From Polyangiaceae bacterium (GTDB lineage Bacteria > Myxococcota_A > Polyangia > Polyangiales > Polyangiaceae), in NCBI GenBank assembly GCA_029261965.1, contig JAJDAH010000241.1, forward strand, positions 1 to 45,647: a stretch of 45,647 nt of DNA, written 5' to 3'. The position numbers and the translations under genes were made by a program. The notes under the pieces are model-generated. The model was not told the origin of the DNA and did not search any database. It saw only the letters and a program-made list of their open reading frames with translations. This document shows positions 31,944 through 39,406 of this stretch, in pieces. Position 1 is the first letter of the stretch; every line of letters starts with the position of its first letter.

Positions 31944-33320
31944 CTAGCGGCAGGACTCGGCCTGTTCGGGCGTGAACCCCGGATCGTCCTGGTCGCCTTC
32001 GAGGTAGCTTTCGAGTGGCGTCTCGTCGTCGAGCAGGTGCAGCACGTAGTCGCGCAGGTTGAGACCCACTTCCTGGATCTCGGTGCCGCCGTACGGATCG
32101 GCGTCTCCCAACACCACTTCGAACGCGCTGTCGAGCGGCAGTATCGATGCGCAATGGCTGCAGTTGTCGAGGCGGAAGTACGGAATGAAGTACCCGAGAT
32201 TGTCCCTTGTATCGAACTGCGCCATCAGGGCCTGCGTATCCTCCCACCAGAAGTCGTGAATCTGGCTCGTCGGCGGCGAGTTGTGGAAGCGATCGTAGGA
32301 GTAGATCGAGTAGTTGAGATCGAGCCGATAGAACACCGAGGTCAGCCGGTCGTTGGTGTACTCGTCTGCCAAGAGCGTGTTGATCGATCCGAAGTCGTCC
32401 TTCAGCTCGTCCACCTTCTCTTGACCGAACTGCCCGACCAAGCTGTCGAGCACCGGGTCCACGTTCCACGACTCGCGGATCTTCTCGTGCACCGGCCCCG
32501 ACGGTCCCTTGCTGGTGAAGATCGGCCCGGCATCCCCCATCAAGTAGCCACATTGCGTACCTTCGATGCCCGACCGCACGAAGTGATAGTTCACGATGGA
32601 TCCCGCGCCCCCCGCGCTACATCCGCCTGCCAAAAGGCGCGGCACGTCGTTGAACGTGTCGTTCATCCAGCCAATCAACGCCTTCATGTTCGAGTGCCCC
32701 GCATGGTGGAACTCGAGCTGCTCCGGGCCGTTCGGGTTCTCGTACATGATGGTGTTGTTCCCGGTATGCACGTCCCCAGTGCAGTACGGTACGAACACGT
32801 AGTTCCAGTCCGCCGTCGGGTTGTCCGGGTCGTCGCGGTGGTAGAGCGGGTAAGCGAACTGCCACGTCGTCATGTGGCCGTCGTCCAGCCCGTTGGGATT
32901 CGCGGCGCCGCGAATTCCGCCGGAGCCCGAGCAGCTCTCGTAGTCCCAGCACGCCCCGCCCGGCTCGAACATCACCAAGAGATTGTTCGACGTTCCGGAG
33001 AAGTTCACCCAGAATTTGTATTGACTCCCGTTGCCGCACACCGTGCCGGGCAGCTCCACCTTTTCCCAGGTTCCAGTCGTCGGTCGCGTCGGCACCGCCC
33101 CGCTTTCGTCCGGAATGCAGAACGCCCGCGTGCCGCCCCCGGAGCCCGCCTGTCCACTCGTGCCCGCGGCGCCGGCGCTACCCGTGACGCCAGCTTCTCC
33201 TCCGGAGCCATCGCTCGTTCCACCAGAGGCCTCGTCGGATCCGCATCCCGCAAGCGGCAACGAAACGCTCGCGAGCGCACAGAGTAACAAGGTGTGTCGA
33301 CCAAATCGTTGAGCAAGCAT
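31944..33320 (-). CDS. Pectinacetylesterase (PAE/Notum) family lipoprotein
   Basis: 458 aa. The signal LLLCALASVSLPLAGC gives a lipid-anchored cysteine, followed by a Gly/Ser/Ala spacer. The esterase domain has the oxyanion strand LLVMFEPGGACWDYESC and the nucleophile motif LAGGCSAGGAGSIV (Ser in GCSAGG), the two hallmarks of the PAE/Notum family. The general acid/His is probably in CSHCASILP. The family removes acetyl or acyl esters from polysaccharides or lipidated proteins. Surface display by lipid anchor and spacer suggests polysaccharide de-esterification outside the cell. The substrate is not known. Confidence 0.87.
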   Translation of the reverse strand: MLAQRFGRHTLLLCALASVSLPLAGCGSDEASGGTSDGSGGEAGVTGSAGAAGTSGQAGSGGGTRAFCIPDESGAVPTRPTTGTWEKVELPGTVCGNGSQYKFWVNFSGTSNNLLVMFEPGGACWDYESCSGSGGIRGAANPNGLDDGHMTTWQFAYPLYHRDDPDNPTADWNYVFVPYCTGDVHTGNNTIMYENPNGPEQLEFHHAGHSNMKALIGWMNDTFNDVPRLLAGGCSAGGAGSIVNYHFVRSGIEGTQCGYLMGDAGPIFTSKGPSGPVHEKIRESWNVDPVLDSLVGQFGQEKVDELKDDFGSINTLLADEYTNDRLTSVFYRLDLNYSIYSYDRFHNSPPTSQIHDFWWEDTQALMAQFDTRDNLGYFIPYFRLDNCSHCASILPLDSAFEVVLGDADPYGGTEIQEVGLNLRDYVLHLLDDETPLESYLEGDQDDPGFTPEQAESCR

Positions 33321-33464
33321 TGCTGCCCAGTTTTCGTGACTGGCGCGACTCCGTCAAGAACGCGAACCTCGGCCCACTGGCCGTCGATTCCCACACCTCT
33401 CCCCGACCCCAGATGGAACAACCCCGTCTCGTCGCGCCTCACCTCGGGACGAGCCTGCTAGCCG

Positions 33465-34121
33465 TCAAGCTGCCCGCGGCTTCTCTTTCCACCCCCCACG
33501 CACGCGCTCTCGTCCTTTCACCACCACGATCGGCCGCGCGCCGATCTGCCACTCGAGCTCCGGCACCGCGCCCTTCACCGCAATCTTCCTGCCGTGCACC
33601 CCCTCGAGGTGGCACCACACACACAGCGACACCAGGTTCTCCGCCCGGTCGTCGCCACCCTGCGACCGAAATACGATGTGATGCGGGGTCAAGTCCGTCC
33701 GTGTACACGTCGGGTTCCCGCACTCGAATCGATCACGCTCGTAGATTTCGCCGTATTTGACCGTCGTCTCGAGCGTCGGCCCCCACGTGTCCCAGATCGT
33801 CTGGCAGAGAAACATCAAGAAGCTCGTGCCGTCCTCGCGCCACCGCAAGTACGCAGCCTCCGTCCGCCGAAACAGCTCGTAGTTTTCTCGCGAAACCCGT
33901 AGCCGCACGGTAACTCGCCCGATCCCCCGCTCGGCGGCCTTCAACGGCACTCGAATGGGCCCCTCGAACCGCGCCCGACCCCCGGACATGCGACCCGGAT
34001 TAGCCTGCGAAGCGTCGCCGCCCTTGCCCGCCGCCGCCGCTTCCCCCTTTTGCGCCTCCAAAAAATCCAACCCCGCCCGCCCCATCGCGTCCCCAGCCCG
34101 CCAGGCCGCACCGCTCTTCAC
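33465..34121 (-). pseudogene. HNH endonuclease, C-terminal half (split gene)
   Basis: 218 codons remain in frame from a GTG at 34121. It carries the nuclease: CGNPTCTRTDLTPHHIVFRS followed by NLVSLCVWCHLEGVHG, an HNH motif with four cysteines for zinc. It is out of frame with the N-terminal half because of an 11-bp tandem duplication at 34124-34145; deleting one copy restores one continuous reading frame. The GTG overlaps the TGA of the N-terminal half (GTGA, 34118-34121), so re-initiation could still produce the nuclease domain as a separate protein. It may therefore be a functional split protein, a recent pseudogene, or an assembly error. Confidence 0.75.
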
Positions 34122-35380
34122 GCGCGCTTCCCACGCGCTTCCCACGCTTGCGCCGCGCGCACGGTCTCTTTCGACGGAGGACGAACGAATCGCACTGCCG
34201 TGTTGCGAATGATCATCTCGGCGATCTGCACTTCTTCTCTCAGGTGCTTCACCGTCCGCCTCTCGGCGCGCTCTATCCATGCGGTCACCGTGCCTGGCGC
34301 GGCCACACGCGATATCAATCTCGCCGAGGCTTGCCCGATGCGGTTCGTCACGAGCGCATCCCGCAATTGTGGCAGCATCGCCGCGCGCACCGCCAGCGCG
34401 CGCTTCGCCTTGAGCGACGTCAAGCTCACCCCGAGTCGCTCCTGCACATAGTGCTTCTGACTCGCGTAGGACAATCGCCGCCAAGCCTCGGCCCGTCGCA
34501 ACGTTTCGAACAGCATTCCCTCGGCGACGTCGCGTTCCGAAAGCTCTCGCGCCAGCCGGCGAATCCGCGCGTCCAAATCACGCGCGTTCCTCCCGCGAAT
34601 CGGCGCCACCACCGGGCGTTCGCTCTCGCGGCCACGCGAGCCATCGTGTTCCGCCACGGCAGTCCCCATCTGCCGTTCGCATTTTTTTTCGGCTTCTTCC
34701 CGAAACTCTCCGAGTTGCGTGAGCCAAGCTGTGCGCGCCGCAAAGTCCTCTTCCTCCACGTGAATTTCGCGATCACCTCCCAGCATCGAGCTGTGCCCTT
34801 CCGCCAAGAGATCGCGCACCATCTCGTCCCGCGAGATCCTGCCGTCGAGCCGCTCCAACACCTTCCCCGTGGCCTCGAAGAACCACGCCTCTTCAGTGCT
34901 CATCGTGATCGTCAATGTCCGCATTTCCAACGGCGGCTCGCCCTCAGAGCCGTTCTTGTCGCCGCTGTTCTCGTCGCCGCTGTTCTCGTCGCCGCTACGG
35001 ATCTTCTCCCGCATCTGACGAACCGTGCTCGTCCGCGCTTGCCGCAGCCAAGCCTCTTCGTCGTCCGCGCTCGCCCGCCGCGTGACCAACTCCGCCATGC
35101 TCCAGCTGATCTTCCCGTCGAGTAGCGCCTGACGCACCAACGGCAACGGCTCCAAACGCCGAGCCATCGACCGCAAATCCGCTGCCCAGCGGCCTGACTG
35201 GTCACATCGCTCCCGCGCGTACGCCTCCACCGACACGAACCCCAACTCGCCATGCCCGCCCGCCGACGCCAACGCCTCCAGCGCCTCGCCCATCTCCACT
35301 CGCCGCGCGTTGCCGCTCCGCACCAATCGGTACAGCTCGCGGTCGGCGCTCAGAATTTCCTCGATGGGAACCAGCTTCAT
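34118..35380 (-). CDS. HNH endonuclease, N-terminal half (frameshifted gene)
   Basis: 420 aa from the ATG at 35380. The N-terminus (GFVSVEAYARERCDQSGRWA, then a segment like PLVRQALLDGKISWSMAELV) is the helical region typical of large deltaproteobacterial HNH endonucleases. A GDENS repeat follows, then a basic helical region. The frame ends at TGA 34118-34120 just after a duplicated 11-bp unit; the nuclease domain lies in the next frame (33465-34121). Without the duplication the protein would be about 634 aa. Such genes are often mobile or selfish. No RuvC domain is present, so it is not IscB. Confidence 0.75.
   Translation of the reverse strand: MKLVPIEEILSADRELYRLVRSGNARRVEMGEALEALASAGGHGELGFVSVEAYARERCDQSGRWAADLRSMARRLEPLPLVRQALLDGKISWSMAELVTRRASADDEEAWLRQARTSTVRQMREKIRSGDENSGDENSGDKNGSEGEPPLEMRTLTITMSTEEAWFFEATGKVLERLDGRISRDEMVRDLLAEGHSSMLGGDREIHVEEEDFAARTAWLTQLGEFREEAEKKCERQMGTAVAEHDGSRGRESERPVVAPIRGRNARDLDARIRRLARELSERDVAEGMLFETLRRAEAWRRLSYASQKHYVQERLGVSLTSLKAKRALAVRAAMLPQLRDALVTNRIGQASARLISRVAAPGTVTAWIERAERRTVKHLREEVQIAEMIIRNTAVRFVRPPSKETVRAAQAWEARGKRA
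34124..34145. repeat. 11-bp tandem duplication that breaks the HNH gene
   Basis: Two adjacent copies of GCGCTTCCCAC (34124-34134 and 34135-34145). Eleven is not a multiple of three, so the second copy shifts the frame. Removing one copy on the coding strand gives AWEARVKSGAAW, joining both halves in one open frame. Confidence 0.9.
34952..34996 (-). repeat. 15-bp tandem repeat in the HNH gene
   Basis: Three units, two of them identical (GTTCTCGTCGCCGCT) and one with a single substitution. In frame they encode SGDEN/SGDKN repeats. Copy-number change would keep the reading frame. Confidence 0.9.
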
Positions 35381-35468
35381 GGTGTCACTCCGGCTCGCTA
35401 CGCCCGAAAGCGCTCACGAAAATGCGCACCGCGCACACACCCCGCCGAGGGCGTTCAGCTAAACCAGA

Positions 35469-35536
35469 GCGCGCTACGAACGCGCAACACCAAGCGTGCC
35501 GAAGCACGCGCAACACCAAAGCGCGCCAACGCGCGC
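35469..35536. repeat. Cluster of three small hairpins
   Basis: Hairpin 1 pairs GCGCG (35469-35473) with CGCGC (35481-35485). Hairpin 2 pairs GCGTGC (35494-35499) with GCACGC (35504-35509) around CGAA. Hairpin 3 pairs GCGCGC (35521-35526) with GCGCGC (35531-35536) around CAAC. AACACCAA-type spacers separate them with a period near 26 bp. They lie 89-156 bp upstream of the HNH gene start. Confidence 0.7.
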
Positions 35537-35952
35537 ACGAAACCTCAACCTAACTCGCACGGCGGGAGACGCAACCCCGGGTGTGACAAACAATGTCCTC
35601 CCTCTGGGCCACCCAAAATTGTTGGCCACTCGAACCTCAGCGTTTGACTGCGGCGCGAGCGCGCAAGTAGGTCACTGTCCCAGTGTTCCGGCAGCGCTCC
35701 ATCTCCAGCGTCCGCGAGGCGCTCACGAATCGATATTGCCTCGACCTCGTGGCCGCGCGGCCGGCCTGTGGTGCTCGAGCTTGGCGATTTCGTCATCGCT
35801 CGCCTCGACCGCAGATGCGCCGTCAGCTCCTTCTTCAGGACACCTCGAGCCTGAATGAACAGACTCCGGTATTGCGTTTCGTAGGACACTCGAGCTGGAG
35901 CCGCTTACTCGGCGGGTCCTAGAGCCATGTAGACATTCGCTCCCGGCGCCCG

Positions 35953-36015
35953 CCGACCTGCATGTCCCGCCGACCCGCATGTCCCGCCGACCCGCATCTC
36001 CGCCGACCCGCATGG
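35953..36015. repeat. 17-bp tandem repeat, orphan array
   Basis: Units start at 35953, 35970, 35987 and 36003; consensus CCGACCCGCATGTCCCG. The third lacks one base and the fourth is cut after 13. Unlike the other arrays in this window, no clear gene ends here. Confidence 0.9.
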
Positions 36016-36120
36016 AACCATCCCCCGGCCGACGAAAGAAATCGCGCAACCGAGACCTTCGCAGTGCCGATGAAGGGGCTGATGGTCGGTGGCGACCGTC
36101 ACGGGCGGGAGAACCGCCGG

Positions 36121-36131
36121 AAGGAGGCGAA
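36121..36131 (+). promoter_or_regulatory. Consensus ribosome-binding site of the two-gene unit
   Basis: AAGGAGG (36121-36127) is a full anti-Shine-Dalgarno match four bases before the ATG at 36132. It is the best ribosome-binding site in the window; most other genes here have weak or no match. It decides the start at 36132 over upstream in-frame codons. Confidence 0.85.
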
Positions 36132-36539
36132 ATGTCGGATCCAGTTCAAATGTGCGGAGGCCCCCGCGCCTGTTTCGCGAACGAGGCCAATCAGTCGGGC
36201 GGCCCCGAAGCGTCGTTGCCCCGAAGCGAGACCAAAGCCAGCGAAAAGCTCCAGTGCGACGCGCCGAGCCCCGGTCACGAGGCGCTCGTCAAGCGCCACT
36301 CGAAATCAGTGGCGCCGCGGACCTCCACCCCTTCGAGCTCCAGCGGCTGCGCGGACGCCGTGGCTCAGCTCGTCGGCACCTGCGGCCCGCTGGCGATCGC
36401 CGTTGGCGCTGGCACACTCGGCGGGGGCGCCCCCGGCGTCGTCGCGGCGTTCATCGGGGGTGCCGTGTGCGGCCATGCCGCCACGAAGGTTGCTGACGAG
36501 TGTTTCACCGACGACACCTCCGGCAGGACGGCGCCATGA
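36132..36539 (+). CDS. Small Gly-rich Cys protein, bacteriocin/toxin candidate
   Basis: 135 aa from the ATG at 36132. Not a recognised family. The N-terminal about 70 residues are polar (MSDPVQMCGGPRACFANEAN to about S71) with no signal peptide. The C-terminal part is symmetrical: C73-x10-C84, a 28-residue Gly-rich hydrophobic stretch (about 86-112, IAVGAGTLGGGAPGVVAAFI), then C113-x10-C124. Two disulfides could staple two helices around a membrane-inserting hairpin. Its stop overlaps the start of a two-helix membrane protein gene (ATGA). Small size, glycine-rich hydrophobic core, strong ribosome-binding site and a coupled membrane partner all resemble bacteriocin operons. Toxicity is inference; a structural membrane protein remains possible. 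Confidence 0.7.
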   Translation: MSDPVQMCGGPRACFANEANQSGGPEASLPRSETKASEKLQCDAPSPGHEALVKRHSKSVAPRTSTPSSSSGCADAVAQLVGTCGPLAIAVGAGTLGGGAPGVVAAFIGGAVCGHAATKVADECFTDDTSGRTAP

Positions 36540-36724
36540 GCCGGGCGCAGAACAAGGCAGTTCCGTTCGCTGCCTTTGCCGGGATCGTGTTCGTCGTCCT
36601 GCTCGCCGCGGTCGGCTATCGCATGGAGTGGCTGGGCGCTTCGTGGGTTCAAGGATTCGTTTCGGGTGGGTTCGTCGTCCACCTGATCCTTCACTTTGCA
36701 CGGCGTCGTCGGCTGGCACGATAG
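36536..36724 (+). CDS. Two-helix small membrane protein, immunity-like
   Basis: 62 aa from the ATG at 36536, overlapping the previous stop by four bases. Two transmembrane segments (FAAFAGIVFVVLLAAVGY, and about FVSGGFVVHLILHF) are joined by a short loop; the C-terminus is basic (ARRRRLAR), so both termini are probably cytoplasmic. Small basic two-helix proteins coupled to a Gly-rich peptide gene commonly serve as bacteriocin immunity factors. A membrane anchor or export accessory for the upstream protein is the alternative. No other gene follows within 260 bp on this strand. Confidence 0.7.
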   Translation: MSRAQNKAVPFAAFAGIVFVVLLAAVGYRMEWLGASWVQGFVSGGFVVHLILHFARRRRLAR

Positions 36725-36985
36725 TGCCGACCTGCCGAAGACTGCTCGTGATCGCGACCACGCCAGACCAAGGCCCCTCAGCTTCCCCGACGTCGGAGTA
36801 AGTGAGTGCCACGACCGTCTAGAGAGCACTTGGCCAGGACCGCCTGTTCCAAGCAGTGAGCCGCTTGCATGCCAGATGGTCGTGCGCACGCCGTCACCCG
36901 CCTTTCGGACGGCGGGCTCTCGAGCCGCGAAGCAAGTGCGCAGACGCGTGGTCGAAATCGCACGGTCGCTGCTGCTGCTTCAGCC

Positions 36986-38767
36986 TCAGGGCCGCTCGAG
37001 GGCCCCCGCGTCGATGGTGCCAGCCCGCGGATTCCCCTCGGTGTCGACGCAGATGTCGAGCCCGAACCGCGTCATGAACGCGTCGCATACTGCCGTCGTC
37101 GCGCTCGGGAGCCCGACGTCGACAGCCGCGCTGCCTGGACCCAGGTGAAAGTCTCCGCCGGCGCTGTCCACGAACGCCGGATCGCCGACCGCGTTGCCCG
37201 CGACCGTGCCCAGGGTGAGCTGGGAGAAGTCCGCCGCGCTCGCGATGGTGAACGTCGCATCCCATCGAATCTCGACCGACGGCCCCTCGAACAGGTTGTT
37301 TCGAAGAAAGGACGCACTCGCCACCGCGGGCGCCGAGACGTCGAGGGCGCGGTCGCTCAGGAGGGCGAACACGTTGTTGTCGATGGACACCGTGAAGGCG
37401 TCGCGCAGTTGATCGACTCCTGTTGCCATGTCGAAGAATGTGTTGCCCACGATACGTACGTCACCTTGCTTTTCGAGAACGACTCCAGCGTCGACGATGT
37501 CGTGCACGACGTTGCCGAAGAGCCACGACACGGTCGACTCTTCGTTCCGGATCCCGCGCTGGCTGTCGGAAACGTCGTTGAGCAGGACCCACACGTTCTC
37601 GCTGACACCGTCCGATCCGATGACCATGGCTGAGCCGTCCGAGCCGCTTCCGTGAAACCCGGGCGGGTCGCATCGAGAGCCGTCGTCGTAGCAAAACTCT
37701 TGGTCGGTGGCCGCGGTCCGGTAGCCGAAGACACGGTTCTGCGAGACGACCACGTCGCGCACCCATTTGAGGTCGACGGCGTTCTCGCGATCGGAGTGCA
37801 TGACGTTGCCCCCGATGAACAGGTCGTGAACGCGATCGGCCTGGCAGCCATGGCCGAATTGCACCGAGTCTTCGGCGTTGTGGTGGATGAGGTTGCTGAC
37901 GACCCAGATGAAGCTCGCGCCGCACGCGCCGGCGACGCCGAGTCGGTTGGCTCCCTGGAAATGGTGGATCTCGTTGCGAAGGACGACGATGTTGGAGCCC
38001 CGTGCCGAAACACCACTGCGATCCGGATGGTCGCTGACGATGTTGTCTCGGAACGAAACGAACTGGCTCGCCGCCTCCATCAGGACTCGCGTTCGACGAA
38101 AGTCGATGTTCTCGATGATGACGTACTCGGCGGCCATGTCGAAGCGCGCTCCTGCCGGCGTGTCTCCGTCGATGATGGGTTTGTCGCCAGTCGACGGTCC
38201 TCGAATGAAAAGCGGAGCCGTCGCCGTCGCGGTCACAGGCATCCAGATGTCACCGTGCAGGTAGGTCCCGCCGGCGATGAACACGACGTCGCCAGCCGCG
38301 ACCGAGGAAAAAGGAATGGTGCACCGTGGCTGGGCCATCGTGCCGTTGGTGCCGTCGTCGCACGGGCCACGATTGTCGACGTAGTAGGTGAAGTAGTCGT
38401 CGCTGCCGTAGACGCTCTCGACCGTTTCATCGACGCCGAAGCTCGGCACGGGGATCCCGACGGGCCAGCCCGCCGCTGGAGGCGGTCCGGCGTCTGGTCC
38501 GCCGCCGCCGACTCCGCCCGTGCCCGATCCGCCGGTTCCGCCGGTGCCCGATCCGCCGGTGCCGCTGCCCGCGCTGCCACCAGACTCGCCTCCGGACCCG
38601 GCGTTTCCCGTACCCGCGACTCCCGCCCCCGCGTCGCCACCGCCCCCGTCGCCGCTCGACGTGTTCGAGGAGCACGCAGGCGCGAGCCCGAACGCGGCGA
38701 GCATCAAGATGCCTGTGGTCAGCGTTGCGGCGTTGTTCACAGGGGAGAATGTTATCCGAAGCGTCAC
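36986..38767 (-). CDS. Right-handed beta-helix lipoprotein
   Basis: 593 aa from a GTG at 38767, chosen because it supplies the arginine-containing n-region of the signal; GTG 38740 lacks positive charge and an ATG at 38866 adds a long basic extension. The signal ends in AAFGLAPAC, then a Gly/Ser/Thr spacer of about 60 residues. The main domain has repeated short strands with Asn ladders (YVIIENIDFRRT, IVVLRNEIHHF, FIGGNVMHSDRENAVDL, VVVSQNRVFGYR, VRIVGNTFFDM), typical of parallel beta-helix polysaccharide lyases or binding proteins. No catalytic residues are assigned. Divergent from the zinc locus; the intergenic region is 108 bp. Confidence 0.83.
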   Translation of the reverse strand: MTLRITFSPVNNAATLTTGILMLAAFGLAPACSSNTSSGDGGGGDAGAGVAGTGNAGSGGESGGSAGSGTGGSGTGGTGGSGTGGVGGGGPDAGPPPAAGWPVGIPVPSFGVDETVESVYGSDDYFTYYVDNRGPCDDGTNGTMAQPRCTIPFSSVAAGDVVFIAGGTYLHGDIWMPVTATATAPLFIRGPSTGDKPIIDGDTPAGARFDMAAEYVIIENIDFRRTRVLMEAASQFVSFRDNIVSDHPDRSGVSARGSNIVVLRNEIHHFQGANRLGVAGACGASFIWVVSNLIHHNAEDSVQFGHGCQADRVHDLFIGGNVMHSDRENAVDLKWVRDVVVSQNRVFGYRTAATDQEFCYDDGSRCDPPGFHGSGSDGSAMVIGSDGVSENVWVLLNDVSDSQRGIRNEESTVSWLFGNVVHDIVDAGVVLEKQGDVRIVGNTFFDMATGVDQLRDAFTVSIDNNVFALLSDRALDVSAPAVASASFLRNNLFEGPSVEIRWDATFTIASAADFSQLTLGTVAGNAVGDPAFVDSAGGDFHLGPGSAAVDVGLPSATTAVCDAFMTRFGLDICVDTEGNPRAGTIDAGALERP

Positions 38768-38875
38768 CCCCGAGTCGCGCGGTTCCGGCAACAGGTCGAC
38801 CTCGCCGCGGCGCGGGTGTTCGCCAAGCGAACGGGGCCGTTTGACAGGCGCGCTGGTTCGAGACATCTAGCGGGG

Positions 38876-39301
38876 GTGAGTTTCGGCCTCCGAGCGGCGG
38901 TGACCCGAGCCTTGGCGCTCGTCGTGGCGCTCGCGCTCGTTGCCGGTCAATCGGGGGCGGCGCTCCACTTCGCGCTCGTCGCCCACACCGTCTGCGAAGA
39001 GCACGGCCAACTGGAGCACGCCGAGCTGGAGCACGGTGACGACGCTCACGCGGACGCGGCGAAAGTCGTTGGTTCGGGACCGATGACCATCGCACCGTCG
39101 GATGCGGATGAGCACGAGCACGATGGCTGCGGACAAAGCGCAGCGCTGACCGCCAGCGACGCCGGAGGCAGCCGCCTTTCCAGCGCGAGCAGCATCATCG
39201 ACGACCCGGCGGGTTCCTCACTCGCCACCGTCGCCACTCCGAGCGGGACGGGGCTCCACCGTCTCGCGCCAAAAACGTCGCCACCGAGCCCCCTCGGCTG
39301 A
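38876..39301 (+). CDS. His/Glu-rich exported protein, first gene of the zinc locus
   Basis: 141 aa from a GTG at 38876. The N-terminal hydrophobic segment (AVTRALALVVALALVAGQSG) is a signal peptide or anchor. The mature region is rich in metal-type residues: HTVCEEHGQLEHAELEHGDD and DEHEHDGCGQ. It ends in HRLAPKTSPP, like small DUF2946-type proteins found next to metal genes. A zinc-buffering or zinc-delivery role in the periplasm is inferred from composition and from the downstream porin-znuA-lipoprotein-znuC-znuB genes. A TTGACA at 38841-38846 could be a -35 element, but no good -10 follows. Confidence 0.7.
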   Translation: MSFGLRAAVTRALALVVALALVAGQSGAALHFALVAHTVCEEHGQLEHAELEHGDDAHADAAKVVGSGPMTIAPSDADEHEHDGCGQSAALTASDAGGSRLSSASSIIDDPAGSSLATVATPSGTGLHRLAPKTSPPSPLG

Positions 39302-39394
39302 CTCGTAGAAGCTTCGGACTCGTCGGGCGCGCTGCGTCTGGCGGGAGCCTCCGAGCGAGTCGGCCGATCGTGGGTGTGCTCACTGGCGACTCGT

Positions 39395-39406
39395 ATGAAC
39401 GTTCAT
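39395..39406. promoter_or_regulatory. 12-bp palindrome covering the channel gene start
   Basis: ATGAACGTTCAT is a perfect palindrome starting at the start codon of the outer-membrane channel gene. In a zinc locus it could be a Zur-type operator or affect translation, but its position inside the coding sequence and short length leave chance possible. Confidence 0.25.

Larger units (their letters stand above)
35381..36131. other. 750-bp gene-poor region with hairpins and tandem repeats
   Basis: No convincing gene. The first part has three hairpins (35469-35536) and the last part a 17-bp array (35953-36015). A 114-codon minus-strand frame (35545-35889) starting MSYETQYRSLFIQARGVLKK has no recognisable homology or ribosome-binding site. 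Composition is GC-rich with repeated GCGCGC and ACGCGC words. It separates the split HNH gene from the strong-RBS two-gene unit and may be the scar of an element. Confidence 0.6.

Noticed and set aside
31551-33287. A 578-codon plus-strand frame
   Set aside because: Antisense to the pectinacetylesterase-like gene; no domain or ribosome-binding site.
33465-35540. HEARO RNA with an IscB-type nuclease
   Set aside because: The HNH protein lacks RuvC and bridge-helix features, and the hairpins upstream do not show the long conserved RNA structure.
35545-35889. Minus-strand 114-codon gene
   Set aside because: No ribosome-binding site, no recognisable domain and overlapping open frames on both strands in this repeat-rich stretch.
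38841-38869. TTGACA promoter leading to a leaderless mRNA for the His-rich protein
   Set aside because: The hexamer 17 bp downstream (CATCTA) is a poor -10 match, so the promoter is not supported.
37652-38875. Upstream extension of the His-rich protein frame
   Set aside because: Antisense to the beta-helix lipoprotein; the GTG at 38876 directly precedes a signal peptide.
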